Positions 25,499 through 34,178 of a stretch of DNA of 64,000 bases are shown here, piece after piece (position 1 is the first letter of the stretch; each line of letters opens with the position of its first letter). Below the pieces are notes generated by a model. It searched no databases. It saw nothing but the letters and a program-made list of their open reading frames with translations, and was not told the origin of the DNA. A program made the position numbers and the translations under genes. This DNA is from Flaviramulus basaltis. Lineage in GTDB: Bacteria; Bacteroidota; Bacteroidia; Flavobacteriales; Flavobacteriaceae. The stretch spans positions 868,001 to 932,000 of the forward strand of contig NZ_FPKV01000002.1 in NCBI RefSeq assembly GCF_900114265.1. Reading direction: 5' to 3'.

Positions 25499-26674
25499 AT
25501 GAACCCATCTGCATCTGGTTGGATAAAAAAATTACTTAAAGAAGTAGGCGAAAACAACCCTTTATTAAAGGTTGAAGATGATGTGTTTTATGATGCACAG
25601 CGACATAGCGGCTTTATTTATGGAAGTAATTTACAAGTGGTTGCTGCTATTATTGAAAAAAAAGATTTAACAGAAGAAGAGCTTTGTAAAGTAAATTTAT
25701 GTTTAGCTTTCTTATATACATACACAAACTCTAATACAGAAATTGCCTTTGTAGATAGCGTTATAAATTTTTACAAAAGTATTAATGAAACTAAAACATC
25801 GTTTTTTAATGAGTTGTTAGGTGGAAAAAAATCTAATGAGCAATTAGAAAAAATATTTCATAAACGCATTCAAATAGATGATAATATCATCACTAAAAAC
25901 TTCAATTACTTTATTATAAATGCTTTATTGTTTGTTGATGTTTTAGCTTATAAAAAATATTTAGAAAATCAGAATACCATTTCAATTGATTATTTAAAAG
26001 CTATGGAAGGTTCAATAGCTTCCATTTCATTAGATGTTTTAAACTCGAAAGCAACAAAAAACCAATATGATGAAAGTTTAATTAAGCTATTTGAATCGTC
26101 TTTACGTTATTATGATGATACAGATCTTGATTATAAAACGTCTATAAACCATATTGAAACCGAACAAGAAAAATACTATATTCTGGATTTAGCTTGTATG
26201 GCAACATGGACAGATGAAAAGATTGATAGTGAAGAACAAAAGTTTTTAAAAAAACTTGGGAAAGATTTAAAATTAAATGCTTCTAGAATAAATCAATCTA
26301 TACAAACAGTAAATCAATTTTATACCACAAACAAGGATAATATAGCTCTTTTAAGTTCCAAGAACATTGTGCAAAGTTTTTACAATAACTCTAGTAAAAT
26401 GGTTAATAAACTTATTTCTAGAAACAGTAAACGTCTTTACCAAGAGTTAATGGATAGTAAAGAACTTATGGTGCTACTTACCCAATCTACAATTAGAGAC
26501 CTAAGTAAAGAGGAGCAAAAAAAAGTACAAGAGCAACTTTTAGATATTTTCAAATCCATTCCAAGCCTTGCTATATTCATGCTTCCAGGTGGCGCATTAT
26601 TATTGCCGTTAGTAGTAAAGTTTATACCTAAATTATTACCTTCCGCTTTTGACGAAAACAGGATAGAAGATTAA
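25499..26674 (+). CDS. LETM1-like / TerB-like protein
   Basis: 391 residues, largely helical, no signal peptide. A TerB-like segment (ILDLACMATWTDEKIDSEEQKFL, about residues 225-250) is followed by a C-terminal hydrophobic part (AIFMLPGGALLLPLVVKFIPKLLPSAF, about 358-384). The latter is strikingly like the transmembrane region of mitochondrial LETM1. Similar genes are common in Bacteroidota and are annotated LETM1-related. Possible inner-membrane ion-homeostasis role, inferred only from that similarity. It lies 64 bases before lpxD in the same direction. Confidence 0.75.
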   Translation: MNPSASGWIKKLLKEVGENNPLLKVEDDVFYDAQRHSGFIYGSNLQVVAAIIEKKDLTEEELCKVNLCLAFLYTYTNSNTEIAFVDSVINFYKSINETKTSFFNELLGGKKSNEQLEKIFHKRIQIDDNIITKNFNYFIINALLFVDVLAYKKYLENQNTISIDYLKAMEGSIASISLDVLNSKATKNQYDESLIKLFESSLRYYDDTDLDYKTSINHIETEQEKYYILDLACMATWTDEKIDSEEQKFLKKLGKDLKLNASRINQSIQTVNQFYTTNKDNIALLSSKNIVQSFYNNSSKMVNKLISRNSKRLYQELMDSKELMVLLTQSTIRDLSKEEQKKVQEQLLDIFKSIPSLAIFMLPGGALLLPLVVKFIPKLLPSAFDENRIED

Positions 26675-26738
26675 AAAAAATTGTTTTCTATTTTTTTTCC
26701 ATTAGATTTACGATTCAACTAAATAAATAAAAAATTAA

Positions 26739-27731
26739 ATGGCATCTTACACCATACAAGAAATTAATGATGTTTTAAAAGGCGAATTAATAGGTAATAC
26801 TACACAAAAAATTGAAGGCCCAGAGCAGTTACAAAGTGCAGAATGCAATCATATTACCTTTATTGGAAGCTCAAAATACATTAAACATTGGGCAGATTCT
26901 AAAGCTTGTGCAGCCATTATAAATGATAATTTAATAATTGAGCCAGACAATACTCGTGCATTAATTAAGGTTAAAAATGCCGATTTAGCTATGGCTAAAA
27001 TCTTAGAATTATTTAATCCACCAGCTCCAGTTTTTGATACAGATATTCATCCAACAGCAGTAATACATGAAACATCCACAATAGGTAAAGGTTGTAAAAT
27101 TGGGGCAAATTGTTATGTTGGCAAAGACGTTGAATTAGGTGATGGTGTTATATTATATCCTAATGTTTGTGTGTTTGATGAAACCATTATTGGTAATAAC
27201 ACAACCATTTGGTCTGGAACAGTTATAAGAGAGCGTTGTATTATTGGAAGCCATTGTATTTTCCATACCAACGTAAGTATTGGTGCAGATGGGTTTGGAT
27301 ATCGCCCAAGTGATGATGGTCGCGGATTAGTAAAAATACCACAAATTGGGAATGTTATTATTGGCCATTATGTAGAAATAGGCGCAAACTCTTGTGTAGA
27401 CAGAGCAAAATTTAGTTCTACCATTGTAGGCGATGGTTGTAAAATTGATAACCTAGTACAAATAGCACATAACAGTATTATGGGACGCTCTTGTATTATG
27501 GCTGGACATAGTGGACTTGCCGGTTCTGTAACTTTAGGTGATGGCGTTATTATTGGCGGAAGTGCTTCAATAAAAGATCACACAACTATTCATTCTGGAG
27601 CAACTGTTGGTGCAGGTTCTGGTGTTGTTGGCGATGTTGCAGCTGGAAAAACCGTTTTAGGCTATCCCGCACAAGATGCTAGAGATATGCTTAAACAATG
27701 GGTAGTAATGCGAAAGTTAGCTAAAAAGTAG
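26739..27731 (+). CDS. lpxD: UDP-3-O-acylglucosamine N-acyltransferase
   Basis: 330 residues. The N-terminal uridine-binding domain (1-100, with HITFIGSSKYIKHWADSKACAAI) is followed by a long left-handed beta helix of hexapeptide repeats (about 105-300). The family segment HTNVSIGADGFGYRPSDDG and VQIAHNS contain the acyl-transfer site, with histidine in QIAHNS as the probable base. It adds the second 3-hydroxyacyl chain in lipid A synthesis at the cytosolic face. It is not beside lpxA/lpxC/fabZ, so it may be the second LpxD copy that many flavobacteria carry. Confidence 0.92.
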   Translation: MASYTIQEINDVLKGELIGNTTQKIEGPEQLQSAECNHITFIGSSKYIKHWADSKACAAIINDNLIIEPDNTRALIKVKNADLAMAKILELFNPPAPVFDTDIHPTAVIHETSTIGKGCKIGANCYVGKDVELGDGVILYPNVCVFDETIIGNNTTIWSGTVIRERCIIGSHCIFHTNVSIGADGFGYRPSDDGRGLVKIPQIGNVIIGHYVEIGANSCVDRAKFSSTIVGDGCKIDNLVQIAHNSIMGRSCIMAGHSGLAGSVTLGDGVIIGGSASIKDHTTIHSGATVGAGSGVVGDVAAGKTVLGYPAQDARDMLKQWVVMRKLAKK

Positions 27732-27827
27732 AGACTTGTTTTTCTTAAAAAATTCACTTTACCATTTTTACAGTCTTTATATAAAATTAAAAAAGTCCAT
27801 ATCTTAAAGTTACATGTAAATCCAAAA

Positions 27828-28697
27828 TCATGCTAATAAAAAAGAAATAGCTGAATCTGTAATTTGGGATTTATCATTTTTGGGTGTTGCAAGTAGAACA
27901 TTGGTTAAAAAGTTATTATCTAAATCTAAAAATGATAATTCCGGATAAATATGACTCTTTTTTAAACTTGTAGGTACAATTGAAACACCCAAACCATTTC
28001 TTACTAATTGAATTATGGAATTAATGTTATTCGATTCGTGAACAATATTTGGTACAAATCCATATTTAGAACAAATTTCAATTAAAGAATTATAATAGAT
28101 AGGAGCATAATCTTTATTAAAAAAAACAAAGAGTTCATTTCTAAATTTACTTATATCATCAATCTCTTTTACTTTTGTTTTATTTTTATTGAAAACCAAA
28201 GAATAAGAATCTTTAAACCATAATTTCGAATTAATTTTTGTAGATACCAAAGGAGCTCTTACTATGCCTAAATCTAACTTACTTTGTTCTAATGCTAGAA
28301 TTTGTTTTACAGTAGAAACTTCATATAATTTTATATTTAGATAAGGATACTTTTTTGTTAAAAATTGAATAAGTTTCGTAATCGTATCGGAAAATGTGGA
28401 ACTGATATATCCAATCCTATATTCTCCACTTATATTTTCTGAGATTTTTTTAGTTTTTAAAATCACAGACTCTAAATTTTGCAATTGATTTACGACTTCT
28501 TTTCTAAAGAACTTACCTGCTTCTGTTAGTTCAACTTTTTTACTATTTCTATTAAACAACTTAACTCCTATCTCATTTTCAAGTTCCTTTATTTGTCTGC
28601 TTAATGGAGGTTGAGAAATAAAAAGTTTTTCAGATGCTCTTGTAAAATTCAATTCGTTAGCTACAACTAAAAAATATCTTAAATGTCGTAATTCCAT
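27828..28697 (-). CDS. LysR-family transcriptional regulator
   Basis: 289 residues. The N-terminal winged helix (MELRHLRYFLVVANELNFTRASEKLFISQPPLSRQIKELE) is a textbook LysR DNA-binding domain. A periplasmic-binding-like effector domain occupies about 90-289. It is divergent from a methyltransferase gene, and the 97-base gap holds a T-N11-A type palindrome (28703-28715), the usual LysR operator form. It probably controls the methyltransferase gene and itself. The effector is unknown. Confidence 0.93.
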   Translation of the reverse strand: MELRHLRYFLVVANELNFTRASEKLFISQPPLSRQIKELENEIGVKLFNRNSKKVELTEAGKFFRKEVVNQLQNLESVILKTKKISENISGEYRIGYISSTFSDTITKLIQFLTKKYPYLNIKLYEVSTVKQILALEQSKLDLGIVRAPLVSTKINSKLWFKDSYSLVFNKNKTKVKEIDDISKFRNELFVFFNKDYAPIYYNSLIEICSKYGFVPNIVHESNNINSIIQLVRNGLGVSIVPTSLKKSHIYPELSFLDLDNNFLTNVLLATPKNDKSQITDSAISFLLA

Positions 28698-28701
28698 AGT
28701 T

Positions 28702-28716
28702 ATACTTATAAAGTAT
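28702..28716. promoter_or_regulatory. LysR-type operator palindrome
   Basis: ATACTT ATA AAGTAT has perfect 6-base arms, and within it TACTTATAAAGTA satisfies T-N11-A. It lies 5 bases upstream of the LysR start codon in the divergent region. Confidence 0.6.
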
Positions 28717-28750
28717 TATTAAACAACAAAATAAGTCTTTTTAAGTATCA

Positions 28751-28772
28751 TTTCAAAACGCTACTTTTGAAA
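28751..28772 (+). promoter_or_regulatory. promoter of the methyltransferase with overlapping inverted repeat
   Basis: TACTTTTG (28762-28769) is a perfect TAnnTTTG box 26 bases before the start codon. It is embedded in an 8-bp perfect inverted repeat TTTCAAAA (28751-28758) / TTTTGAAA (28765-28772). The repeat could be a second operator covering the -7 box. Confidence 0.5.
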
Positions 28773-28794
28773 TAACGTCTTTAAATAATTAATT

Positions 28795-29502
28795 ATGAAT
28801 AAATCAACAGTACAAGAAATCAAAGAACGGTTTGACAATGATGTGGAACGGTTTTCAAATTTAGATACAGGTCAAGTTGCTACAATTGATGCGCAAATTT
28901 CCCTTGAACTTTTAACCGAAGCCTCTAAAAGAATTAGACCTAATGCTAAAAACTTATTAGATATTGGTTGTGGCGCAGGAAATTACAGTTTAAAAATGTT
29001 ATCTAAAATCGCTAATCTAAATTGTACATTAGTTGATTTGAGTAAACCTATGTTGGACAAAGCACATGAAAGAGTTTCTCCGAAAACTAATAATTCAGTA
29101 CAGATTATACAAGGTGATATAAGAGACGTAGTTTTAAAAGAAAATAACTTTGATATTATACTAGCTGGAGCTGTATTACATCATTTAAGAGATGACAGAG
29201 ATTGGGAAACAACATTCAAAAAATTATATAATTTACTTAAACCAGGAGGCTGTTTGATGATTTCTGACTTGATAACTCAAGAAACTAAAGCCGTAAGCGA
29301 ATATACTTGGGAACGTTATGGTGATTATTTGGAAAGTATTGATGGGAAAAATTATAGAAAAAAAGTTTTGGATTATGTAGAAAAAGAAGATTCTCCAAGA
29401 TCAATGACTTATCAATTAGAATTAATGAAAAAAATAGGTTTTAGAAAAACTGAAATACTACATAAGAATATGTGTTTTGGAGCTTTTGGTGGCATCAAGT
29501 AA
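28795..29502 (+). CDS. class I SAM-dependent methyltransferase
   Basis: 235 residues. Motif I NLLDIGCGAGNYSL (about 57-70) binds SAM. CTLVDLSKPMLDKA gives motif II, and IIQGDIRDV and FDIILAGAVLHHL give motifs III and IV. It resembles methyltransferases of the Methyltransf_25 type and distantly CmoA-like enzymes. Acceptor substrate unknown. It is transcribed divergently from a LysR regulator, so it is probably an inducible gene. Cytosolic. Confidence 0.87.
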   Translation: MNKSTVQEIKERFDNDVERFSNLDTGQVATIDAQISLELLTEASKRIRPNAKNLLDIGCGAGNYSLKMLSKIANLNCTLVDLSKPMLDKAHERVSPKTNNSVQIIQGDIRDVVLKENNFDIILAGAVLHHLRDDRDWETTFKKLYNLLKPGGCLMISDLITQETKAVSEYTWERYGDYLESIDGKNYRKKVLDYVEKEDSPRSMTYQLELMKKIGFRKTEILHKNMCFGAFGGIK

Positions 29503-29655
29503 ACCTACAATAACAATGTATAAAAACATAAGTCTTTTAAGGTTTATGTTAACTTTGTAAAAAAATTCGCCTAAATTCGTTTAACTTAAGATATAAACGA
29601 TTTTATATCAAGTAGTTCTGATGTATTTGAAACGCAACTTTTTAATTAAAAAATT

Positions 29656-29850
29656 ATGTTAAATTCGTTTAAAGTAATAACAATAATAAGCAAAATAAAA
29701 CCAGTGTATTTATACCTAATTTCCGGCTGTTTTTTCGCTTTAGCAACTAATTTCAAATCAGAAAACAATTCTTTGTATTATCTATTTGGAATAATTGGAT
29801 TCGCGATTTTCATTTTTGCAATTATAATGTATTTTAGGAGAAAAACATAA
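29656..29850 (+). CDS. small two-helix membrane protein
   Basis: 64 residues with two hydrophobic segments (about 17-31 and 41-58) and a basic end YFRRKT. It is not recognised. An upstream AT-rich stretch of about 150 bases has no gene. The frame has normal codon use for this genome, but its short length leaves doubt that it is translated. Confidence 0.5.
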   Translation: MLNSFKVITIISKIKPVYLYLISGCFFALATNFKSENNSLYYLFGIIGFAIFIFAIIMYFRRKT

Positions 29851-29933
29851 AATATATGTATTAAAGCAATTTCACTTCAATTCGACTCAAAAAAATTAAA
29901 ACAATATAAAACATAGAATGAAGCCAAAGAAAA

Positions 29934-30948
29934 ATGATAATTAATCCAAATTACATAATAGTATTAGGCCTAATAATAACCGCATTAGGCACATATTTTT
30001 TGAATAAAAACACAGACAAGTCCTTTGATGAAGTAAAAGATGAAAGAAGTGATTTGAAAAATAAATTAAATATAAAGTTTGAAAAGACAAGTGAGGAAAT
30101 GCGTTTACATAAAGATTCTCTAAACTCTAAAGTAGAAATTGAAGCTGCAAATATAATAACAGAAAGAAAAGTCTTTAGAAGCTAATAAAGCCTTAGAAAA
30201 TTTAAAAAAGCAATCAGATATTGCTACTTCAATTGTATCAAAAGAAGTAAGCAATCTTAAAAAAGTAGCTAAAGAAGAATTTAAAAACCTCAATTTCCCT
30301 CATCCTACAGAATTAAGACTTACACGTTTTGAGTCTTATATAAAACCCAATGTATTTGATAAATACATTACTAATCTTCGTAATAAATATAAAACAACTC
30401 CATATTTATCACAAACCAATAAAGATGAAAATTATTCATATGCCTTTGATTTAATAAAAAGGCAATGGAAAGGTGATAACAATTCTAACCTTATCAAAGA
30501 GTTACAAGGTGAAGAAGTCAACGTTAAACTTCGTATAGTTAATGATGACGATTTACCTACTGAAAAGAATACCGAAGTAATTTGGGGTTTTCATTCAACA
30601 ATTTCAATGGATAATATTATTTTTCTGTATGAAATTGACACCAATAGTGATGAAAAGGAACATTTTAGATTATCCCTTACAAATATTGATAAACTAACAG
30701 GCAATTTAAGTTTTCAAAAGCCTATAAAATCAGCATTTGACCTTTGTGACAAAAAGGTTTACTTGTCTATTTCAATTAGAAAACCAAACAGATATTCAAT
30801 AATTAGTATACCAAATATATTTATGAAAGCCCTAGTTTTGAAAGGTAATAATAACAGGCAATATTATGTTAATTTCGAGGGAATTGAAACTATTCCGAAT
30901 ACAAAATTAAAATATTTAGTTGGTAAAATGAAATGTAGAAATTTCTAG
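29934..30948 (+). pseudogene. frameshifted membrane-anchored coiled-coil protein
   Basis: The first frame (29934-30185) encodes an N-terminal membrane helix (YIIVLGLIITALGTYFL) and the start of a coiled coil, then ends in ITERKVFRS. The +1 frame is open from about 30160 to 30948. It continues the coiled coil (SLEANKALENLKKQSDI) into about 200 further residues with NLNFPHPTELRLTRFESYI and a C-terminal KLKYLVGKMKCRNF. The switch falls in the purine run GAAAGAAAAG at 30162-30171, so a one-base indel is the likely cause. An ATG at 30607 yields only the last 113 residues. The combined product would be about 338 residues; I do not recognise the family. Confidence 0.72.
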
Positions 30949-30975
30949 ATATAATTTAGTTTTAAATCCAACAAA

Positions 30976-31731
30976 CTACTCCAACCAATCTCTAAAATCC
31001 TTTACACGTTCGCGAGCAACAATTACCTCATCATCATTATAAGAATTTAGCTTAATTTGCAAACGCGAATTGGTATAGCTTAGCATATCTTTTATGGCGT
31101 TAATATTCACAAAAAACTTACGGTTTATACGAAAAAAGGTTTGTGGTTCTAACTCGTTCTCTAATTGCTCTAAAGTAGTATCTAGTAAATAGTTTCGGCC
31201 TTCTGAAGTGTGTAAATAGGTGCCTTTATTTTCGCTATAAAAACATTCAATATCGTCAATATTAATCAGTTTTAAATGCTGCCCTACTTTTACAGAGAAA
31301 CGCTTTTTATACTCACGATCTATTGGGTTTACAAGTAGTTTTTTAATATCGTTAAAATCTAAAGTTACAGCTTGTTTTTGTGGTGCACGTTCTTGATATT
31401 TTTTTACGGCTGTTGCCAGATCGTCCTCATCTATTGGTTTTAATAAATAGTCGATGCTATTTAGTTTAAAAGCTTGAAGTGCATATTCATCATAAGCTGT
31501 GGTGAAAATTATTGCCGATTTTATTTCTATAGTTTCAAAAATTTCGAACGATAAACCATCACTTAATTGAATATCTAAAAATATTAAATCTGGATGTTCA
31601 TTATTTTGAAACCAATTTAAAGACTCTTCTACTGAATGTAACATAACTTCTGTTTGTAAATCTAAACTTTGAAGCATACGTTGTAAACGTCTTGCTGATG
31701 GTTTTTCGTCTTCAATTATTATGACTTTCAT
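30976..31731 (-). CDS. LytTR-family response regulator
   Basis: 251 residues. Receiver domain 1-120 has phospho-acceptor D53 in IFLDIQL, switch threonine in FTTAYDE and lysine in YLLKPI. The LytTR DNA-binding domain occupies about 145-251 (RFSVKVGQHLKLINIDDIECFYSENKG). It is the last gene of a minus-strand cluster with a LytS-type kinase and 2TM proteins, and it is separated from them by a 206-base gap that holds a repeat element. The target genes are unknown. LytTR proteins bind pairs of direct repeats spaced about two helical turns apart. Confidence 0.93.
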   Translation of the reverse strand: MKVIIIEDEKPSARRLQRMLQSLDLQTEVMLHSVEESLNWFQNNEHPDLIFLDIQLSDGLSFEIFETIEIKSAIIFTTAYDEYALQAFKLNSIDYLLKPIDEDDLATAVKKYQERAPQKQAVTLDFNDIKKLLVNPIDREYKKRFSVKVGQHLKLINIDDIECFYSENKGTYLHTSEGRNYLLDTTLEQLENELEPQTFFRINRKFFVNINAIKDMLSYTNSRLQIKLNSYNDDEVIVARERVKDFRDWLE

Positions 31732-31772
31732 TGATTATTTTTTAACTATATTTTTAAACTTTGTTGTGTTTT

Positions 31773-31920
31773 GCGTTAGCGATTGAAACGGCATCCTTTT
31801 TAAAATTTATTTGTACTTAATAACTTTGGAACTAAATTTAAGATGATTACCACAAAACTTTGTACTTGACAATAACATTTTAAAAAGATATAGTGTAAAG
31901 CGCGACCCTTGTGGTAACGC
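31773..31920. repeat. palindromic intergenic repeat element, copy B
   Basis: 148 bases bounded by GCGTTA (31773-31778) and TAACGC (31915-31920). Inner arms CTTTTTAAAA (31796-31805) and TTTTAAAAAG (31878-31887) also pair. The left end TGCGTTAGCGATTGAA agrees with copy A at 11592 at 14 of 16 positions, and the right end shares GGTAAYGCC. The element fills the gap between the LytTR gene and the 2TM genes. Confidence 0.65.
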
Positions 31921-31937
31921 CCTAACTAATTTTAATA

Positions 31938-32243
31938 TCAAGGTTTTTTATCGTTATTCATTAATTCTTTAATCTTACGCTCTTCCCAGTCTTTTCCTAA
32001 AATAATATTTGGTGCAAAAACAGATAAACCATGGGCTAGTAAGCCTACACCCCAGCCTATTAAAGTAATGAAATTATGCCATTGAAAATAACTTTCGTTA
32101 GGCGCCAGATTTTGAATGTTTATAGTCACAATTAAAATGTTAATGACAATATACACTAAAGCATGGGTATAAAAACCTCTAATACGTTTTACGCGTTTTG
32201 CTGCTCGTGTGTAACGTTCTTTTTCAATAGGATTCGTTTCCAT
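31938..32243 (-). CDS. 2TM domain protein (third tandem copy)
   Basis: 101 residues made of the 2TM domain: YTRAAKRVKRIRGFYTHALVYI, two membrane helices, and the terminal signature GKDWEERKIKELM. It overlaps the upstream 2TM gene by 20 bases. The three free-standing copies and the kinase C-terminus have clearly related sequences, so local duplication is likely. The domain is associated with LytTR systems in Bacteroidota; molecular role unknown. Confidence 0.87.
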   Translation of the reverse strand: METNPIEKERYTRAAKRVKRIRGFYTHALVYIVINILIVTINIQNLAPNESYFQWHNFITLIGWGVGLLAHGLSVFAPNIILGKDWEERKIKELMNNDKKP

Positions 32244-32538
32244 TAGTTTGTTTTTTTGATAATTCTTCTTTTTCTAATAGTTCTTTAATCTTACGTTCTT
32301 CCCAATCTGTTCCTATTTTAAAAACAGTTACTACATGGAGAATTAGGCTTATTATGATGCCGCCAATGGGGAACCAAAACCATACAAATCCAGTAAATTT
32401 ATCTATTTGATAATTTATAAATATTACTGTAGGTATTAATATGATAGCAATTACAATATGTATGTATAATGCTTTTAGTTCGGTAACTTTTTTTTCTGCT
32501 TTTAAGTAGCTGTCTTTTTCTTCAAATTTTCTATTCAT
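32224..32538 (-). CDS. 2TM domain protein (second tandem copy)
   Basis: 104 residues with YLKAEKKVTELKALYIHIVIAI at the start, two membrane helices and GTDWEERKIKELL at the end. It lies 4 bases after the preceding 2TM gene and overlaps the next by 20 bases, so the three are translationally coupled. The most divergent copy of the set in its membrane parts. Confidence 0.87.
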   Translation of the reverse strand: MNRKFEEKDSYLKAEKKVTELKALYIHIVIAIILIPTVIFINYQIDKFTGFVWFWFPIGGIIISLILHVVTVFKIGTDWEERKIKELLEKEELSKKQTNGNESY

Positions 32539-32542
32539 AACA

Positions 32543-32848
32543 CTAAAACTTATCTTTATCCATAAATTCTTTAATCTTGCGTTCTTCCCATTTTTTTGAG
32601 AAACCTACGCTTTTTCCAAATACCCCTATCCAATGAAATGCGATTCCAATTCCCCAAAAAAGTGCTGTTGAATATGCATTAAAAGTAAATATTTTACTAA
32701 AATCCCAACCGTAAGCTGCTACAACACCTAAAATTATAAGTACGTTTACAATAACATACCAAAGTAAGTGTCTATAAAATCCTTTAATTTCTTTCACTCT
32801 TTTTTGAGCACGTAAATAGCGTTCTTCGTCTTGAAATTGATGATTCAT
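32543..32848 (-). CDS. 2TM domain protein (first tandem copy)
   Basis: 101 residues: YLRAQKRVKEIKGFYRHLLWYV, two membrane helices and KKWEERKIKEFM. It starts 2 bases after the stop of the kinase-2TM fusion gene. Together with the neighbours it forms an array of four related 2TM modules downstream of a sensor kinase. Confidence 0.87.
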   Translation of the reverse strand: MNHQFQDEERYLRAQKRVKEIKGFYRHLLWYVIVNVLIILGVVAAYGWDFSKIFTFNAYSTALFWGIGIAFHWIGVFGKSVGFSKKWEERKIKEFMDKDKF

Positions 32849-32850
32849 AA

Positions 32851-34173
32851 TTAGAATTTTTTATCTTCTTTTTCCATGAACTCTCTAATTTTACGGTCTT
32901 CCCAATCTTGACCATAGCCAAACAGGGTAAATGCGTGAATTGCGAGTCCTAATCCCCAACCAAAAAGCGGAAACCAAAACCATTGAAATCCCCAATGCGT
33001 TTGATAATTTATAAATATTAAAAAAGGGATTACTACGCAATATGATGTTAAGTTCCCATAGAAACCTTTTAAATCGTCTACACGTTTTTTGGCTCTAATA
33101 TATTTTTGACTATCGTTATTTAAATAATCGGTTTTCATAATTTTAATTTCTTGTGTTAATAATGGTAGTTTTACCTTAAAAACTTTGTTATTATTTTCTA
33201 TTTCAACTTTGTTTTTAGTAATTAAACTATAACGTTGATTGATATTTTTTAACCCTACTTTAGTACTCTTTTCAAGCGATGCTTTTGGGTTAATATTGTT
33301 CTCTACTACCAAATATCCTTTTTCTTCGTAAATGTTAATTTCTAAAGGATTACTTGATGTTATAACATTATGTTTTACTGCATTTTCTAACAATAACTGT
33401 AGTGATAATGGCACTATTTTTAAATCTGAATTTGATAGTATTTCTGGTATACTAAAATTGATACCATCTTCAAATCTCATTTTTAGAAGTTCCATATATG
33501 ATTTGGCAAATTTTAATTCTTCTTCTAACGGAATAAGATCTTTATCTTTTTGCTCTAAAACATACCTGTATACTTTAGAGAGTTTAGTTGTGAATTTTTC
33601 GGCTTGATTTGGGTTTTCTCCAATTAAAGATGTTAATACATTTAAGCTATTGAATAAAAAATGTGGGTCTAATTGATTTTTTAAAGATTCAAATTTTGCT
33701 GTTTCGTTTTTTGCTACTATTTGAGATTCTTTTACTTTCTTTTCTTGTGCTTTTTTGTAGAAATAAAACACATGAAATGCTGCAACTACGGTAAGCGTTA
33801 TCCAAAGACTAAACTTATACCTATTAAAACTTTCTTCTTTTAAAAACTCTGATAATGTTTCGCCATCGAAATACATATCAGTAAACATATTTAAGAAAAA
33901 CAAACATCCAATAGTTACTACTACCGACCCAATAAAGCCTATTAATATTCTTTTAATGCCATCGCCTTCATTCCATTGTCTTTTATTCAAATACTCAAAA
34001 AAATACATATTTGAAAATCCAATAGCAAAAGAATATAATTGATACACAGCAAAATTGACTAATAATTCATTGATGCTCTTACTACTAAAACCTCCTCTGG
34101 CTCCATTATCCATCAAGAATATTACTACACCAATAAAAAATGTGATTAATATATTTTTAGTCAATTTACTCAT
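32851..34173 (-). CDS. LytS-type sensor histidine kinase fused to a C-terminal 2TM domain
   Basis: 440 residues. There are four N-terminal membrane helices (within 1-140). A His_kinase domain follows with the phospho-acceptor H171 in QLDPHFLFNSLN and the ATP-binding N box in LLLENAVKHNV. The kinase proper ends near residue 340. Then comes a complete 2TM domain from M346 (YIRAKKRVDDLKGFYG to GQDWEDRKIREFM), homologous to the next three genes. M346 corresponds to an ATG at 33138 that would be a natural start of a separate gene, so the fusion looks recent. The partner regulator is the LytTR protein at 30976. Confidence 0.9.
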   Translation of the reverse strand: MSKLTKNILITFFIGVVIFLMDNGARGGFSSKSINELLVNFAVYQLYSFAIGFSNMYFFEYLNKRQWNEGDGIKRILIGFIGSVVVTIGCLFFLNMFTDMYFDGETLSEFLKEESFNRYKFSLWITLTVVAAFHVFYFYKKAQEKKVKESQIVAKNETAKFESLKNQLDPHFLFNSLNVLTSLIGENPNQAEKFTTKLSKVYRYVLEQKDKDLIPLEEELKFAKSYMELLKMRFEDGINFSIPEILSNSDLKIVPLSLQLLLENAVKHNVITSSNPLEINIYEEKGYLVVENNINPKASLEKSTKVGLKNINQRYSLITKNKVEIENNNKVFKVKLPLLTQEIKIMKTDYLNNDSQKYIRAKKRVDDLKGFYGNLTSYCVVIPFLIFINYQTHWGFQWFWFPLFGWGLGLAIHAFTLFGYGQDWEDRKIREFMEKEDKKF

Positions 34174-34178
34174 TGTTA

